Assembly: GCA_900544625.1 (NCBI GenBank)
Contig: UQVR01000013.1
Location: forward strand, 1-34,315
Direction of reading: 5' to 3'
Length of the DNA: 34,315 bases
From: an uncultured Mycoplasmatota bacterium
Lineage (GTDB): Bacteria; Bacillota_I; Bacilli_A; RF39; UBA660
The notes below the pieces were generated by a model. It was not told the DNA's origin and did not search any database. It was given only the letters and a program-made list of their open reading frames with translations. Positions 8,428-15,530 of the stretch are shown piece after piece. The number at the start of each line of letters is the position of its first letter. The stretch's first letter is position 1. Both the position numbers and the translations under genes were made by a program.

Positions 8428-8832
8428 ATGATAAAAATAACTTATTTAAATCACAATGAGAAATATAAAAATGATGTTATAAAAAATCTTAAGGAATGGA
8501 ATAATAAAGCTTTTGATGATAATGATATAACAATAATAGCCACAAAAGACGATGAATTAGTAGGTTTTTATCAAATAAAAGATCATGATAATGATAATAC
8601 AAACTTTTCTCCATGGTTAGCAAATGTTTATATTGTTCCCGAAAAACGAAAAATGGGATATTCAAGAAAACTTTTAGAATCAATTCCTAATATCTTAAAA
8701 GATTTAGGTTATGACATGTTATACTTACACACAAAACTTATTAATTATTATGATAAATTTGGATGGAAAAAACTAATGCCCTTTATCAAAGATGATGGAA
8801 TAGAGAGAAATATTTATATATTCAAGATTTGA
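8428..8832 (+). CDS. GNAT-family N-acetyltransferase
   Basis: A 134-residue acetyl-CoA-dependent acetyltransferase. The central VYIVPEKRKMGYSRKLL matches the GNAT motif A (R-x-x-G-x-[GA]), which binds the pyrophosphate of CoA, though Ser stands where Gly or Ala is more usual. NYYDKFGWK near the C-terminus is the typical motif B 'Y..GF/W' region. The substrate is unknown. The frame is open from 8383, but TTGACA/TAAAAT occupies that stretch. The ATG at 8428 with GGTGA just upstream is therefore the start, leaving a leader of only about 10 nt. It is a single gene between the endonuclease and the tRNA terminator. Confidence 0.85.
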   Translation: MIKITYLNHNEKYKNDVIKNLKEWNNKAFDDNDITIIATKDDELVGFYQIKDHDNDNTNFSPWLANVYIVPEKRKMGYSRKLLESIPNILKDLGYDMLYLHTKLINYYDKFGWKKLMPFIKDDGIERNIYIFKI

Positions 8833-8870
8833 TTTTGTTACATGAACAAAGGGTCAGAGTGTTTTCCAAC

Positions 8871-8895
8871 AAAAAACTCCGTTAATTACGGAGTT
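8871..8895 (-). terminator. Terminator of the Val-Thr-Tyr-Gln-Lys tRNA operon
   Basis: AACTCCGT (8875-8882) and ACGGAGTT (8888-8895) form an 8-bp stem with loop TAATT. On the minus strand it is followed by TTTTTT. It lies just past tRNA-Lys. Confidence 0.88.
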
Positions 8896-8906
8896 AATTT
8901 TCTAAA

Positions 8907-8982
8907 TGGTGGCTCGTCTGAGATTCGAACTCAGGACCCTTTGATTAAAAGTCAAATGCTCTACCGACTGAGCTAACGAACC
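8907..8982 (-). tRNA. tRNA-Lys(TTT)
   Basis: Complete cloverleaf on the minus strand: acceptor GGTTCGT/ACGAGCC, anticodon loop CTTTTAA, T-loop TTCGAAT, CCA encoded. Last of five tRNAs in its operon. Confidence 0.97.
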
Positions 8983-9009
8983 AAAACAATAAAACATTAA
9001 AAATATAAA

Positions 9010-9085
9010 TGGCTGCCTCGGCAGGATTCGAACCGGCGGAATGTCAGAGTCAAAGTCTGATGCCTTACCACTTGGCTACGAGGCA
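9010..9085 (-). tRNA. tRNA-Gln(TTG)
   Basis: Acceptor TGCCTCG/CGAGGCA with discriminator G, anticodon loop CTTTGAC (anticodon TTG), T-loop TTCGAAT, CCA encoded. Confidence 0.97.
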
Positions 9086-9093
9086 ATAATCAA

Positions 9094-9177
9094 TGGTGGG
9101 GAGACATAGATTTGAACTATGGAACCCGAAGGAACAGATTTACAGTCTGCCGCGTTTGACCACTTCGCTATCTCCCC
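9094..9177 (-). tRNA. tRNA-Tyr(GTA)
   Basis: Acceptor GGGGAGA/TCTCCCC, anticodon loop CTGTAAA (anticodon GTA), a long variable arm capped by CTTCGG as expected for bacterial tRNA-Tyr, CCA encoded. Confidence 0.97.
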
Positions 9178-9182
9178 AACAA

Positions 9183-9258
9183 TGGTGCCGACAGAGAGAG
9201 TCGAACTCCCAACCTACTGATTACAAGTCAGTTGCGCTGCCAGTTACGCTATGTCGGC
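9183..9258 (-). tRNA. tRNA-Thr(TGT)
   Basis: Acceptor GCCGACA/TGTCGGC, anticodon loop CTTGTAA (anticodon TGT), T-loop TTCGACT, CCA encoded. A second Thr tRNA (GGT) is at 19401. Confidence 0.97.
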
Positions 9259-9282
9259 AATACATAATAAACTAAAATAAAA

Positions 9283-9359
9283 TGGTGGGCGCTATAGGAC
9301 TCGAACCTATGACACCTTGCTTGTAAGGCAAGTACTCTAACCAACTGAGCTAAGCGCCC
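9283..9359 (-). tRNA. tRNA-Val(TAC)
   Basis: Acceptor GGGCGCT/AGCGCCC, anticodon loop CTTACAA (anticodon TAC), T-loop TTCGAGT, CCA encoded. First gene of the five-tRNA operon. Confidence 0.97.
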
Positions 9360-9409
9360 TTATTACATATCGTAATGCGCCACCAATATTTCTCTCGATG
9401 ACAATTAAG

Positions 9410-9438
9410 ATTATACCAAATGGCAGACGCAAATGCAA
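9410..9438 (-). promoter_or_regulatory. Promoter of the Val-Thr-Tyr-Gln-Lys tRNA operon
   Basis: On the minus strand TTGCAT (9433-9438), 17-nt spacer, TATAAT (9410-9415), about 50 nt before tRNA-Val. Together with the terminator at 9752-9777 it shows that Arg-Pro form a separate operon. Confidence 0.8.
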
Positions 9439-9549
9439 GTTTTTTTTACAAATTTGTTAATTTTTTTTGTTTTTTTTATTTACTTCTTCAAAAAAACAAC
9501 ATCTATTTAATAAATAACGGAAATATTTGAATGGTTTATGCCGAGAAAA

Positions 9550-9657
9550 CATTTGACAATAGGTAGTAATGATTCGCCATACTTATATAGGTAATATTCT
9601 TATTTAGAATATTACTAATTAAACAAAGAATAATTACTGGGTTCATATTGTCAAATG
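9550..9657. repeat. Nested 108-nt palindrome between the tRNA operons
   Basis: Three inverted pairs sit inside one another: CATTTGACAATA (9550-9561) with TATTGTCAAATG (9646-9657), a perfect 12-bp pair; AGTAATGATTC (9565-9575) with GAATAATTACT (9628-9638), 10 of 11; and GTAATATTC (9591-9599) with GAATATTAC (9607-9615), a perfect 9-bp pair with a 7-nt loop. It lies in the 300-nt gap between a tRNA terminator and a tRNA promoter, and no gene covers it. It could be a MITE-like element or a structured RNA. I see no clear target-site duplication and no obvious promoter. Confidence 0.7.
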
Positions 9658-9751
9658 GAAATTGGAATAAATAATAAAATATTTCTTTATATATTTTCAA
9701 AAACAAATTTAATTACATCAATATAAGTTTAGGACTAGGGGTTGCAACAAG

Positions 9752-9777
9752 AAAAAAACTAGAACAAAGTCTAGTTT
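9752..9777 (-). terminator. Terminator of the Arg-Pro tRNA operon
   Basis: AAACTAGA (9756-9763) and TCTAGTTT (9770-9777) form an 8-bp stem. On the minus strand a run of seven T follows (9752-9758). Confidence 0.88.
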
Positions 9778-9789
9778 CTAAATTCAAAC

Positions 9790-9866
9790 TGGTCGAGAAG
9801 ACAGGATTTGAACCTGCAACCCCTAGGTCCCAAACCTAGTGCACTACCAAATTGTGCTACTTCTCG
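9790..9866 (-). tRNA. tRNA-Pro(TGG)
   Basis: Acceptor CGAGAAG/CTTCTCG, anticodon loop TTTGGGA (anticodon TGG), T-loop TTCAAAT, CCA encoded. Confidence 0.97.
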
Positions 9867-9886
9867 ATTCAAACAAAACTATTAAA

Positions 9887-9963
9887 TGGTACGCCCAAAG
9901 GGATTCGAACCCCCAACCTTTAGATCCGTAGTCTAACGCTCTATCCAGTTGAGCTATGGGCGC
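9887..9963 (-). tRNA. tRNA-Arg(ACG)
   Basis: Acceptor GCGCCCA/TGGGCGT (first pair G-U), anticodon loop CTACGGA (anticodon ACG, expected to be edited to ICG), T-loop TTCGAAT, CCA encoded. First gene of the Arg-Pro operon. Confidence 0.97.
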
Positions 9964-9985
9964 GTGTTTTCCCAAGTGCACTAAC

Positions 9986-10015
9986 ATTATATTACAACAA
10001 ACCAACAAATGTCAA
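9986..10015 (-). promoter_or_regulatory. Promoter of the Arg-Pro tRNA operon
   Basis: On the minus strand TTGACA (10010-10015), 18-nt spacer, TATAAT (9986-9991), about 22 nt before tRNA-Arg. Confidence 0.85.
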
Positions 10016-10063
10016 CCTATTTATCGAAAAAAAGTTATTTTTTATTGGCCAAAACTTAGATTT

Positions 10064-10267
10064 CTAACAAAAGTCAAGTATCTGAGTTACCTCATGGTAA
10101 TATTTTTCTGTTTTTCCAAAATCTAAGCACCTCAACATACCAACTTCGGATGGTCGCCACTCAACTTTTTTATTTTGTTCTTATGGATTTATGTCAGGTT
10201 TATATTCTAGCATTCTTGATCTTTGTATTTTTAATTTTGCTTTATTTCTATTCTTACTTCCAGGCAT
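10064..10267 (-). pseudogene. Possible decayed small gene, in-frame stop
   Basis: One minus-strand frame reads 28 residues from ATG at 10267 (beginning MPGSKNRNKAKLK), meets TAA at 10181-10183, then continues for 39 residues to TAG at 10064-10066 with a coding-like mix (WRPSEVGMLRCLDFG). I recognise no family. It is the only coding-like stretch in the 458-nt gap between tRNA-Arg and miaB. It may be a broken gene or chance. Confidence 0.25.
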
Positions 10268-10406
10268 ACATCCTGATATCCATTTATTTTAACAAGTTTT
10301 TAAAATGCATCACCTAAATTATATACACAGACTTGTAAGGAAAATAAGTCTATTTCTATTAACCAACCCTTGATTTATATGCTTTACTTTCTTAGTACAT
10401 AATTAC

Positions 10407-10433
10407 AGAAAAAGTCAAGGCTTACCCTTGACT
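10407..10433 (-). terminator. Terminator of miaB
   Basis: AGTCAAGG (10413-10420) and CCTTGACT (10426-10433) form a perfect 8-bp stem, followed on the minus strand by TTTTTC. The miaB stop codon lies in the hairpin loop. Confidence 0.88.
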
Positions 10434-11834
10434 ATATTCTCCGTCTAAACTAAAACTTTTTGCATCTGTAATTTTAACTGGAATAATTTTGCCAATCAAA
10501 TTTTCATCCCCAACTATATTTACTAATTTCATTGTGTCTGTATAACCATATACCTTTGAATCATCTTTTTCGCTTTTACCAATTACTAACACTTCCACTA
10601 TTTTTCCCAAAAGTTTTTTGTTACTTTCTAATGAGTACTTATTTACAATTTCATTTAATATTTGTAATCTTTCTTCTTTTACTTGCATTGGAATTTTGTC
10701 TTCCATTCTAGCCGCAGCAGTTCCTTCTCTAGGTGAAAAAATGAAAGTATATGCGCCATCAAATTTACAATAATTAACTATATCTAAGGTCTTTTGAAAA
10801 TTTTCATCGGTTTCATTTGGAAATCCGACAATTATATCAGTAGTTACAGCAACATTCTTAACTTTTTCTTTAATTTGATCAAAAAGTTTTTTATATTCTT
10901 CAATAGTATATTTTCTATTCATTTTTTTCAAGATCTCATCGCTACCTGATTGTATTGGTAAATGCACATAAGGCATAATATTATCATATTTAGCTATAAC
11001 ATCAACCATTCTATCAGTAAAATTCCATGGATGTGATGTTACAAATCTAATTCTAGGAATACCAATTTTTGCAACATTTTCCAAAAGTGTTGCAAAATCA
11101 TAACCCAAATCCAAATCTTTACCATATGCATTTACATTTTGACCAAGTAAAGTAATTTCTAAATATCCTTGTTCCTTTAAAGTTTTTACTTCATCTAAAA
11201 CTTCTTCCATTTTACGACTTCTTTCTCTGCCTCTAGTAAAAGGAACTATACAATAAGTACAAAACTTATCACAACCATAAATAATATTTATCCAAGCACT
11301 TATCTTAGAATCTCTATTGTATTTTACATTTTCAAATACCACATCACTATTTGAATAAACTTCAATATTTTGATTCTTTTTATTATTTGCTTCCTCAATT
11401 AAACTTGGTAACTCACTCAAATTATGTGTGCCAATAATAATATCAATATATTGATGTCGATTATGAATTTCTTCAATTTCTTTGGGTTGTTGCATTAAGC
11501 AACCAGCTATAGCGATAATTAAGTTTGGATTTTCTTTTTTTAAATGCTTACATCTTCCTAAATATCCAAATACCTTATCTTTAGCGTTTTCTCTAATAGC
11601 ACAAGTATTTAAAACAACTATATCAGCTTTTTCCAATTCTTCAACAGCTTCATAACCTAACGCTTCCAAATAATATTTTATTTCTTCGGAATCATGAACA
11701 TTCATTTGACAGCCATAAGTTCTCAAAAAATACTTTTTCCCTTTATATAAAGGTTTTATATTCAAATTTAACTTTTTTTCTTTTATATTAACTTTTTTTC
11801 TGTCCCCAGCTACTAATAAATCAGGTGTTTTCAT
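10422..11834 (-). CDS. miaB: MiaB, tRNA methylthiotransferase
   Basis: MiaB is a radical-SAM enzyme that adds a methylthio group to isopentenyl-A37 of tRNAs reading UNN codons. The three Cys of the N-terminal (UPF0004) cluster are C42 (YGCQMN), C78 (NTCAIREN) and C112 (GCLMQQ). The radical-SAM cluster is C188-x3-C192-x2-C195 in YGCDKFCTYC. A TRAM domain follows near residues 400-465. The length of 470 fits MiaB with a short N-terminal extension. The start has GAAGGGAAG. It needs two Fe-S clusters, hence the SUF pathway. The leader contains the inverted repeat at 11884-12000. Confidence 0.95.
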   Translation of the reverse strand: MKTPDLLVAGDRKKVNIKEKKLNLNIKPLYKGKKYFLRTYGCQMNVHDSEEIKYYLEALGYEAVEELEKADIVVLNTCAIRENAKDKVFGYLGRCKHLKKENPNLIIAIAGCLMQQPKEIEEIHNRHQYIDIIIGTHNLSELPSLIEEANNKKNQNIEVYSNSDVVFENVKYNRDSKISAWINIIYGCDKFCTYCIVPFTRGRERSRKMEEVLDEVKTLKEQGYLEITLLGQNVNAYGKDLDLGYDFATLLENVAKIGIPRIRFVTSHPWNFTDRMVDVIAKYDNIMPYVHLPIQSGSDEILKKMNRKYTIEEYKKLFDQIKEKVKNVAVTTDIIVGFPNETDENFQKTLDIVNYCKFDGAYTFIFSPREGTAAARMEDKIPMQVKEERLQILNEIVNKYSLESNKKLLGKIVEVLVIGKSEKDDSKVYGYTDTMKLVNIVGDENLIGKIIPVKITDAKSFSLDGEYSQG

Positions 11835-11883
11835 AAATATAACTTCCCTTCAATGCTTTATTTTAACATATAAACATAATTAA

Positions 11884-12000
11884 TGAAAGCGTTTTGGTTA
11901 AATTTGAGTGGAATAAAGTTAAGTAGAAAGGTTGTATGTAACATCCGATAATAAATGGATAACATGTCATATTGTTTTTATTAACCAAAACCCGCTTTCA
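11884..12000. repeat. 117-nt inverted-repeat element upstream of miaB
   Basis: TGAAAGC-G-TTTTGGTTAA (11884-11901) is matched by the inverse of 11981-12000, differing only by a 2-nt insertion in the right arm. Inside, ATCC/GGAT (around 11943-11960) can pair as well. A likely -10 (TATAAA on the minus strand, around 12008-12013) lies just beyond the right arm, so the repeat would be transcribed as part of the miaB leader. It may be a leader hairpin or a small non-autonomous element. No open frame covers it. Confidence 0.6.
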
Positions 12001-12041
12001 ATAAACATTTTATACTATATTTTTCATTAAACAAGCAATTC

Positions 12042-12054
12042 GACAATTATTGTC
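12042..12054. promoter_or_regulatory. 13-bp perfect palindrome upstream of the miaB promoter region
   Basis: GACAAT-T-ATTGTC, a 6-1-6 inverted repeat about 30 nt upstream of the likely -10 of miaB. Its size suits a repressor operator, but no regulator is indicated. Confidence 0.3.
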
Positions 12055-12100
12055 ATCAATCTACACAGTCAAACCTAAGTTTTTACACTTCTTTACACAC

Positions 12101-12128
12101 AAAAAGAAGACAAATTACATCTTCTTTA
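12101..12128 (-). terminator. Terminator of serS
   Basis: AAAGAAGA and TCTTCTTT pair around a 9-nt loop. On the minus strand TTTTT follows. It starts within a few nt of the serS stop. Confidence 0.8.
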
Positions 12129-12130
12129 CA

Positions 12131-13417
12131 CTACTTTTTAGGTTTTAACTCTTTTAATCCGCCCATATATGGCTGTAAAACTTTTGGTATTTTAACACTT
12201 CCATCAGCTTGATAATGTTGCTCTAGAATTGCAATAAGACTTCTAGGACTTGCAATAACTGTATTATTAAGGGTATTTACAAAAACATTTCCTTTATCAG
12301 TTTTCATTCTTATTCCCATTCTTCTTGCTTGAGCATCTCCAAGTGTAGAACAAGATCCAACTTCATAATATTTTTTTTGTCTAGGACTCCATGCTTCAAT
12401 ATCACATGATTTAACTTTTAAATCCGCTAAATCACCACTACAACATTCTAAAGTTCTAACAGAAATATCCATACTTCTAAAAAATTCAACCGTAAACTTC
12501 CACATTTTATTATACCAATCCATTGCTTCTTCTGGCTTACATAAAACTATCATTTCTTGTTTTTCAAATTGATGAACTCTGTAAATACCTCTTTCTTCTA
12601 TTCCATGAGCACCAACTTCTTTTCTAAAACAAGGTGAATAAGAAGTCATTGCAATTGGTAATTTTTCTTCATCAATAATTTCTCCTTTAAATCTACCTAT
12701 CATTGAATGTTCACTTGTACCAATCAAATATAAATCTTCGCCCTCAATTTTATACATCATTGCTTCCATTTCAGGAAAAGACATAACACCCGTAACAACA
12801 TCGCTATGAACCATAAATGGTGGAATACAATAAGTAAAACCTTTACTAATCATGAAATCTCTAGCATAAGCAAGGGTTGCTTCATGTAGTCTTGCAACAT
12901 CCCCGACTAGATAATAAAATCCATTACCACTAGTTTTACCAGAACTCACCTTATCTAATCCTTCAAAAGAATCACAAATATCTGCATGATAAGGAATTTC
13001 ATAATCAGGCACAAATGGTTCACCAAACTTTTCAATTTCCACATTTTCACTATCATCTTTCCCAATTGGTACACTATCATCAATTATATTTGGTATAACA
13101 AGCATTCTATCTTTAATTTCTTTTTCCAAACGTTCTTCTTTTTCTTCCACACTTTCTATTTCTTCATTAATATTACTTACTTCATTTTTTATTTTTTCAA
13201 CTTCATCTAATTTTTTATCACGCATTAAAACACCAATTGATGCACTCAAACTGTTTCTCTTAGCTCTAAGTTCATCAACTTTCATTTTACATTCGCGATA
13301 ACTTTTATCATATTCATAAACTTCATCAACTAAGCCAAGTTTTTCAGTTTGAAATTTTTTCTTAATATTTTCCTTTACTAATTCCCTATTTTCTCTTATT
13401 AACTTAATATCTATCAT
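12131..13417 (-). CDS. serS: Seryl-tRNA synthetase
   Basis: SerS charges tRNA-Ser. The 428-residue protein has the N-terminal two-helix coiled-coil arm that touches the long variable arm of tRNA-Ser (about residues 27-105), then a class II core: motif 2 around CFRKEVGAHG...RVHQFEKQE and motif 3 NTVIASPRSLIAILE. YEVGSCSTLGDAQARR is typical of SerRS. The start ATG has GGAGG six nt upstream. The gene is alone and is preceded by a T-box leader. Confidence 0.97.
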   Translation of the reverse strand: MIDIKLIRENRELVKENIKKKFQTEKLGLVDEVYEYDKSYRECKMKVDELRAKRNSLSASIGVLMRDKKLDEVEKIKNEVSNINEEIESVEEKEERLEKEIKDRMLVIPNIIDDSVPIGKDDSENVEIEKFGEPFVPDYEIPYHADICDSFEGLDKVSSGKTSGNGFYYLVGDVARLHEATLAYARDFMISKGFTYCIPPFMVHSDVVTGVMSFPEMEAMMYKIEGEDLYLIGTSEHSMIGRFKGEIIDEEKLPIAMTSYSPCFRKEVGAHGIEERGIYRVHQFEKQEMIVLCKPEEAMDWYNKMWKFTVEFFRSMDISVRTLECCSGDLADLKVKSCDIEAWSPRQKKYYEVGSCSTLGDAQARRMGIRMKTDKGNVFVNTLNNTVIASPRSLIAILEQHYQADGSVKIPKVLQPYMGGLKELKPKK

Positions 13418-13429
13418 AAATCCTCCAAA

Positions 13430-13640
13430 AACAAAAAGAATGATACCTAAGGAGTCTTTTTAAAGACGGTACCATCCTTTATTTAACTTAATTTATATAA
13501 CGGTTTAATCCGAGGCACATGCCCAACTCAAAAGATAGATTTCATTATTTCCACTTTCTCTTTTCCACCAACCAAGAGATCTCTATATAGTTTTCATAAT
13601 TACTTATTCTTTTTCTTCGTCTTTATAAAAATAATATAAC
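13430..13640 (-). promoter_or_regulatory. T-box riboswitch in the serS leader
   Basis: The 200-nt leader contains the T-box core GGATGGTACCGTC (13467-13479 region) that pairs with the CCA end of uncharged tRNA. It is followed by a terminator hairpin (GTCTTT/AAAGAC extended by GGTACC/GGTATC) and a T-rich tail. Upstream is a Stem I-like region with a CTCTT/AAGAG apical hairpin and the stretch GAAATCTATCTTTTGAG. In other T-boxes this position holds the specifier, here most simply read as TCT (Ser). UGGU would pair with the G discriminator of tRNA-Ser only by wobble. Uncharged tRNA-Ser is expected to favour antitermination. Confidence 0.9.
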
Positions 13641-13667
13641 ATAATTTATTTTAAATTACTAGTCTTT

Positions 13668-14207
13668 TTAATAATTTTCAGCTTTTAATTCAAAATAACT
13701 TTGTGGATGATTACATACTGGACAAACTGATGGAGCTTCTTTACCAATAACAATGTGTCCACAATTACGACAAATCCAAACACATTCTCCATCTTTACTA
13801 AATACTAATTTATCATCAATGTTCTTTAGTAACTTACGATATCTTTCTTCATGTGCCTTTTCAATATCAGCAACACGTTCAAAAAGATTAGCGATTCTAT
13901 CAAACCCTTCTTCACGAGCAACTTTAGCAAACTCTACATACATATCTGTCCATTCAAAGTTTTCTCCGTTTGCAGCATCTAATAAATTTACTTCTGTACT
14001 TGGAATGCTACCTCCATGTAATTCTTTAAACCACATTTTTGCATGTTCTTTTTCATTATTTGCAGTTTCTTCAAATATTGCTGCAATTTGTTCATAACCA
14101 TCCTTTTTAGCTTTTGATGCATAATAAGTATACTTATTTCTTGCTTGACTTTCTCCGGCAAAAGCAGCCATTAAATTTGCTTCCGTTTTACTTCCCTTTA
14201 ATTCCAT
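13668..14207 (-). CDS. rbr: Rubrerythrin
   Basis: A peroxide-reducing non-haem iron protein. The ferritin-like part (about 1-135) has the paired di-iron ligand motifs (E19; E52-x2-H55; E116-x2-H119). A C-terminal rubredoxin-like domain has C146-x2-C149 and C162-x2-C165. The 179-residue length is normal. The gene overlaps the 3' end of the upstream perR-like gene by 20 bp, with its Shine-Dalgarno (AGGAAG) inside that gene, so both are translated from one mRNA. The pairing fits PerR-controlled peroxide defence in an anaerobe or microaerophile. Confidence 0.96.
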   Translation of the reverse strand: MELKGSKTEANLMAAFAGESQARNKYTYYASKAKKDGYEQIAAIFEETANNEKEHAKMWFKELHGGSIPSTEVNLLDAANGENFEWTDMYVEFAKVAREEGFDRIANLFERVADIEKAHEERYRKLLKNIDDKLVFSKDGECVWICRNCGHIVIGKEAPSVCPVCNHPQSYFELKAENY

Positions 14208-14574
14208 TTTTTACTTCCTCCTTCTGGCATTCTTCACAAATGCCCTTAAAAAATATTTCATAATCACTTACTATATTATTTTCAATTTTTTCTATCTTAG
14301 GAAATTTTACATCAAATACATCAACTATCTTAGAACACTTTTTACATATAAAATGGTAATGAGGAATAACTTTATCATAATGTTTAATACCATTAACCAT
14401 TAAACTTATAATTAAGTTATCGTTTTCTAATCCTCCTAAATTTCTATAAACAGTACCTAAACTAATATTAGAAATTTGTTTTTTAGCCTCATCATATATT
14501 TGATAAGCATCCAAATGATTATTACTATTATTAATTATATCTAAAATAGCTTTCTTTTGTTTAGTATTTTTCAC
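14188..14574 (-). CDS. perR: Fur-family regulator, PerR type
   Basis: A 128-residue winged-helix metalloregulator. SLGTVYRNL (38-46) is the recognition helix. The structural zinc site is C77-x2-C80 and C113-x2-C116. The sensing site includes H72 and H74 of HYHFIC and D85. The HxH plus Asp pattern and the linked rubrerythrin favour PerR over Fur, but the sequence alone does not prove the metal. It is shorter than most PerR proteins at the N-terminus. A perfect 15-bp box lies just upstream (14589-14603), indicating autoregulation and control of rbr. Confidence 0.85.
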   Translation of the reverse strand: MKNTKQKKAILDIINNSNNHLDAYQIYDEAKKQISNISLGTVYRNLGGLENDNLIISLMVNGIKHYDKVIPHYHFICKKCSKIVDVFDVKFPKIEKIENNIVSDYEIFFKGICEECQKEEVKNGIKGK

Positions 14575-14588
14575 GAATACCTCCTAAT

Positions 14589-14603
14589 TAGTAATGATTA
14601 CTA
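14589..14603. promoter_or_regulatory. PerR/Fur-type box upstream of perR-rbr
   Basis: TAGTAAT-G-ATTACTA is a perfect 7-1-7 inverted repeat of the form of PerR/Fur boxes (TTATAATnATTATAA). It sits just upstream of the Shine-Dalgarno of perR and can extend to 14585-14607 with one mismatch per arm. Confidence 0.75.
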
Positions 14604-14686
14604 TTTAAGTATAAAACAATTCTTAGAAAAAATCAAGCATAAAAATACAAATTTTCCATATATTTTAAATGAAAGGAATGGTAATA

Positions 14687-14947
14687 ATGGAAATTCTAAA
14701 GGTTTCATCAAAATCTAACCCTAGCAAAGTTGCTGGTGCAATAGCAAACATTTATAGAGAAAATAAAGAAGTGGAAATTCAAACTATCGGAGCAGGATCT
14801 TTAAATCAAGCAATTAAAGCCATCGCTATATGTCGTGGTTTTGTAGCACCAACCGGAGATAACTTAGTTGTCATACCAGCATTTAATGACATAATAATTA
14901 ATGGTGAGCAAAAAACAGCTATCAAACTTATTATTACAAACAAATAA
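14687..14947 (+). CDS. spoVS: SpoVS family protein
   Basis: An 86-residue protein with the full SpoVS pattern: KVSSKSNPSKVAGAIA, then IQTIGAGSLNQAIKAIA, RGFVAP, IPAF and EQKTAIKLII. SpoVS has an Alba-like fold and affects spore-coat assembly and septation in Bacillus, and it also occurs in non-sporulating bacteria. The frame is open from 14669, but the ATG at 14687 gives exactly the family length and has AAAGGAATGG upstream. It stands alone with a strong terminator, divergent from perR. With the CotF-like genes at 27374-27806 it suggests a spore-forming lineage or ancestor. Confidence 0.93.
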   Translation: MEILKVSSKSNPSKVAGAIANIYRENKEVEIQTIGAGSLNQAIKAIAICRGFVAPTGDNLVVIPAFNDIIINGEQKTAIKLIITNK

Positions 14948-14974
14948 CGGACCAATCATCCGTTATTTTATTTT
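14942..14974 (+). terminator. Terminator of spoVS
   Basis: AATAACGGA (14943-14951) and TCCGTTATT (14959-14967) form a 9-bp stem with a T-rich tail. It overlaps the stop of the convergent membrane protein gene. Confidence 0.88.
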
Positions 14975-15487
14975 TAAAGATATAATTAATGGGTCAAATA
15001 ATTCTAGTATTCCATGTATTAAGAAAAAATATCCTAAAACTAATACTTGTATATCATTTTCATAATATAAATTCATTGTTGTTAAAAGTCCTACCAAGAT
15101 AAATAGCACTAAACTAATAACCTTTATAATCCACATTCTATTCTTCCTATCATTATAATAATCACTTTTTTTGAGCTTTATAAGAGATAACAGAATTATC
15201 CAAATAAGTAAACTTAAAGCTAAGTACCAAGGGACTTGGCTAATATTTAATTTAAGGGCTATAATAAATACAATGATGGATGCTAGACTTGTAAATAATC
15301 CTTCATAATCTTTACTCTTACTTGTTAATAAAAATTTAATTAAGTTTAATATTGCATAAACTCCCAACACACCTAAGAATATACCTTTTACTTTTACAAA
15401 ATGAAATAAGGGAAACAATAACATAACACTTCCACATATTATTAAAAACAAAGATGTAATTAAATCAACAATTTGTTTCTTTTTCAT
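14963..15487 (-). CDS. Six-helix membrane protein, HdeD/DUF308-like
   Basis: A 174-residue protein with six hydrophobic segments (about 10-30, 33-54, 66-82, 86-105, 120-138, 148-168) and short charged loops. Topology and size resemble the HdeD/DUF308 protein at 4859-5407, but sequence similarity is only general, so the family call is tentative. The start has GGAGG. It lies 43 nt downstream of sufB on the same strand with no hairpin between them, although a -10-like TACAAT precedes it, so it could be the last gene of the SUF operon or separate. Confidence 0.65.
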   Translation of the reverse strand: MKKKQIVDLITSLFLIICGSVMLLFPLFHFVKVKGIFLGVLGVYAILNLIKFLLTSKSKDYEGLFTSLASIIVFIIALKLNISQVPWYLALSLLIWIILLSLIKLKKSDYYNDRKNRMWIIKVISLVLFILVGLLTTMNLYYENDIQVLVLGYFFLIHGILELFDPLIISLKIK

Positions 15488-15530
15488 AAATCCTCCACTT
15501 ACATTGTATCACAAACAACTAAAAAAAGCA

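Noticed and set aside
9093..9275. Plus-strand open frame in the tRNA cluster
   Set aside because: It is the antisense of tRNA-Tyr and tRNA-Thr genes.
12986..13210. Plus-strand open frame inside serS
   Set aside because: It is a shadow of the coiled-coil arm of SerS, with a Phe-rich product and no ribosome binding site.
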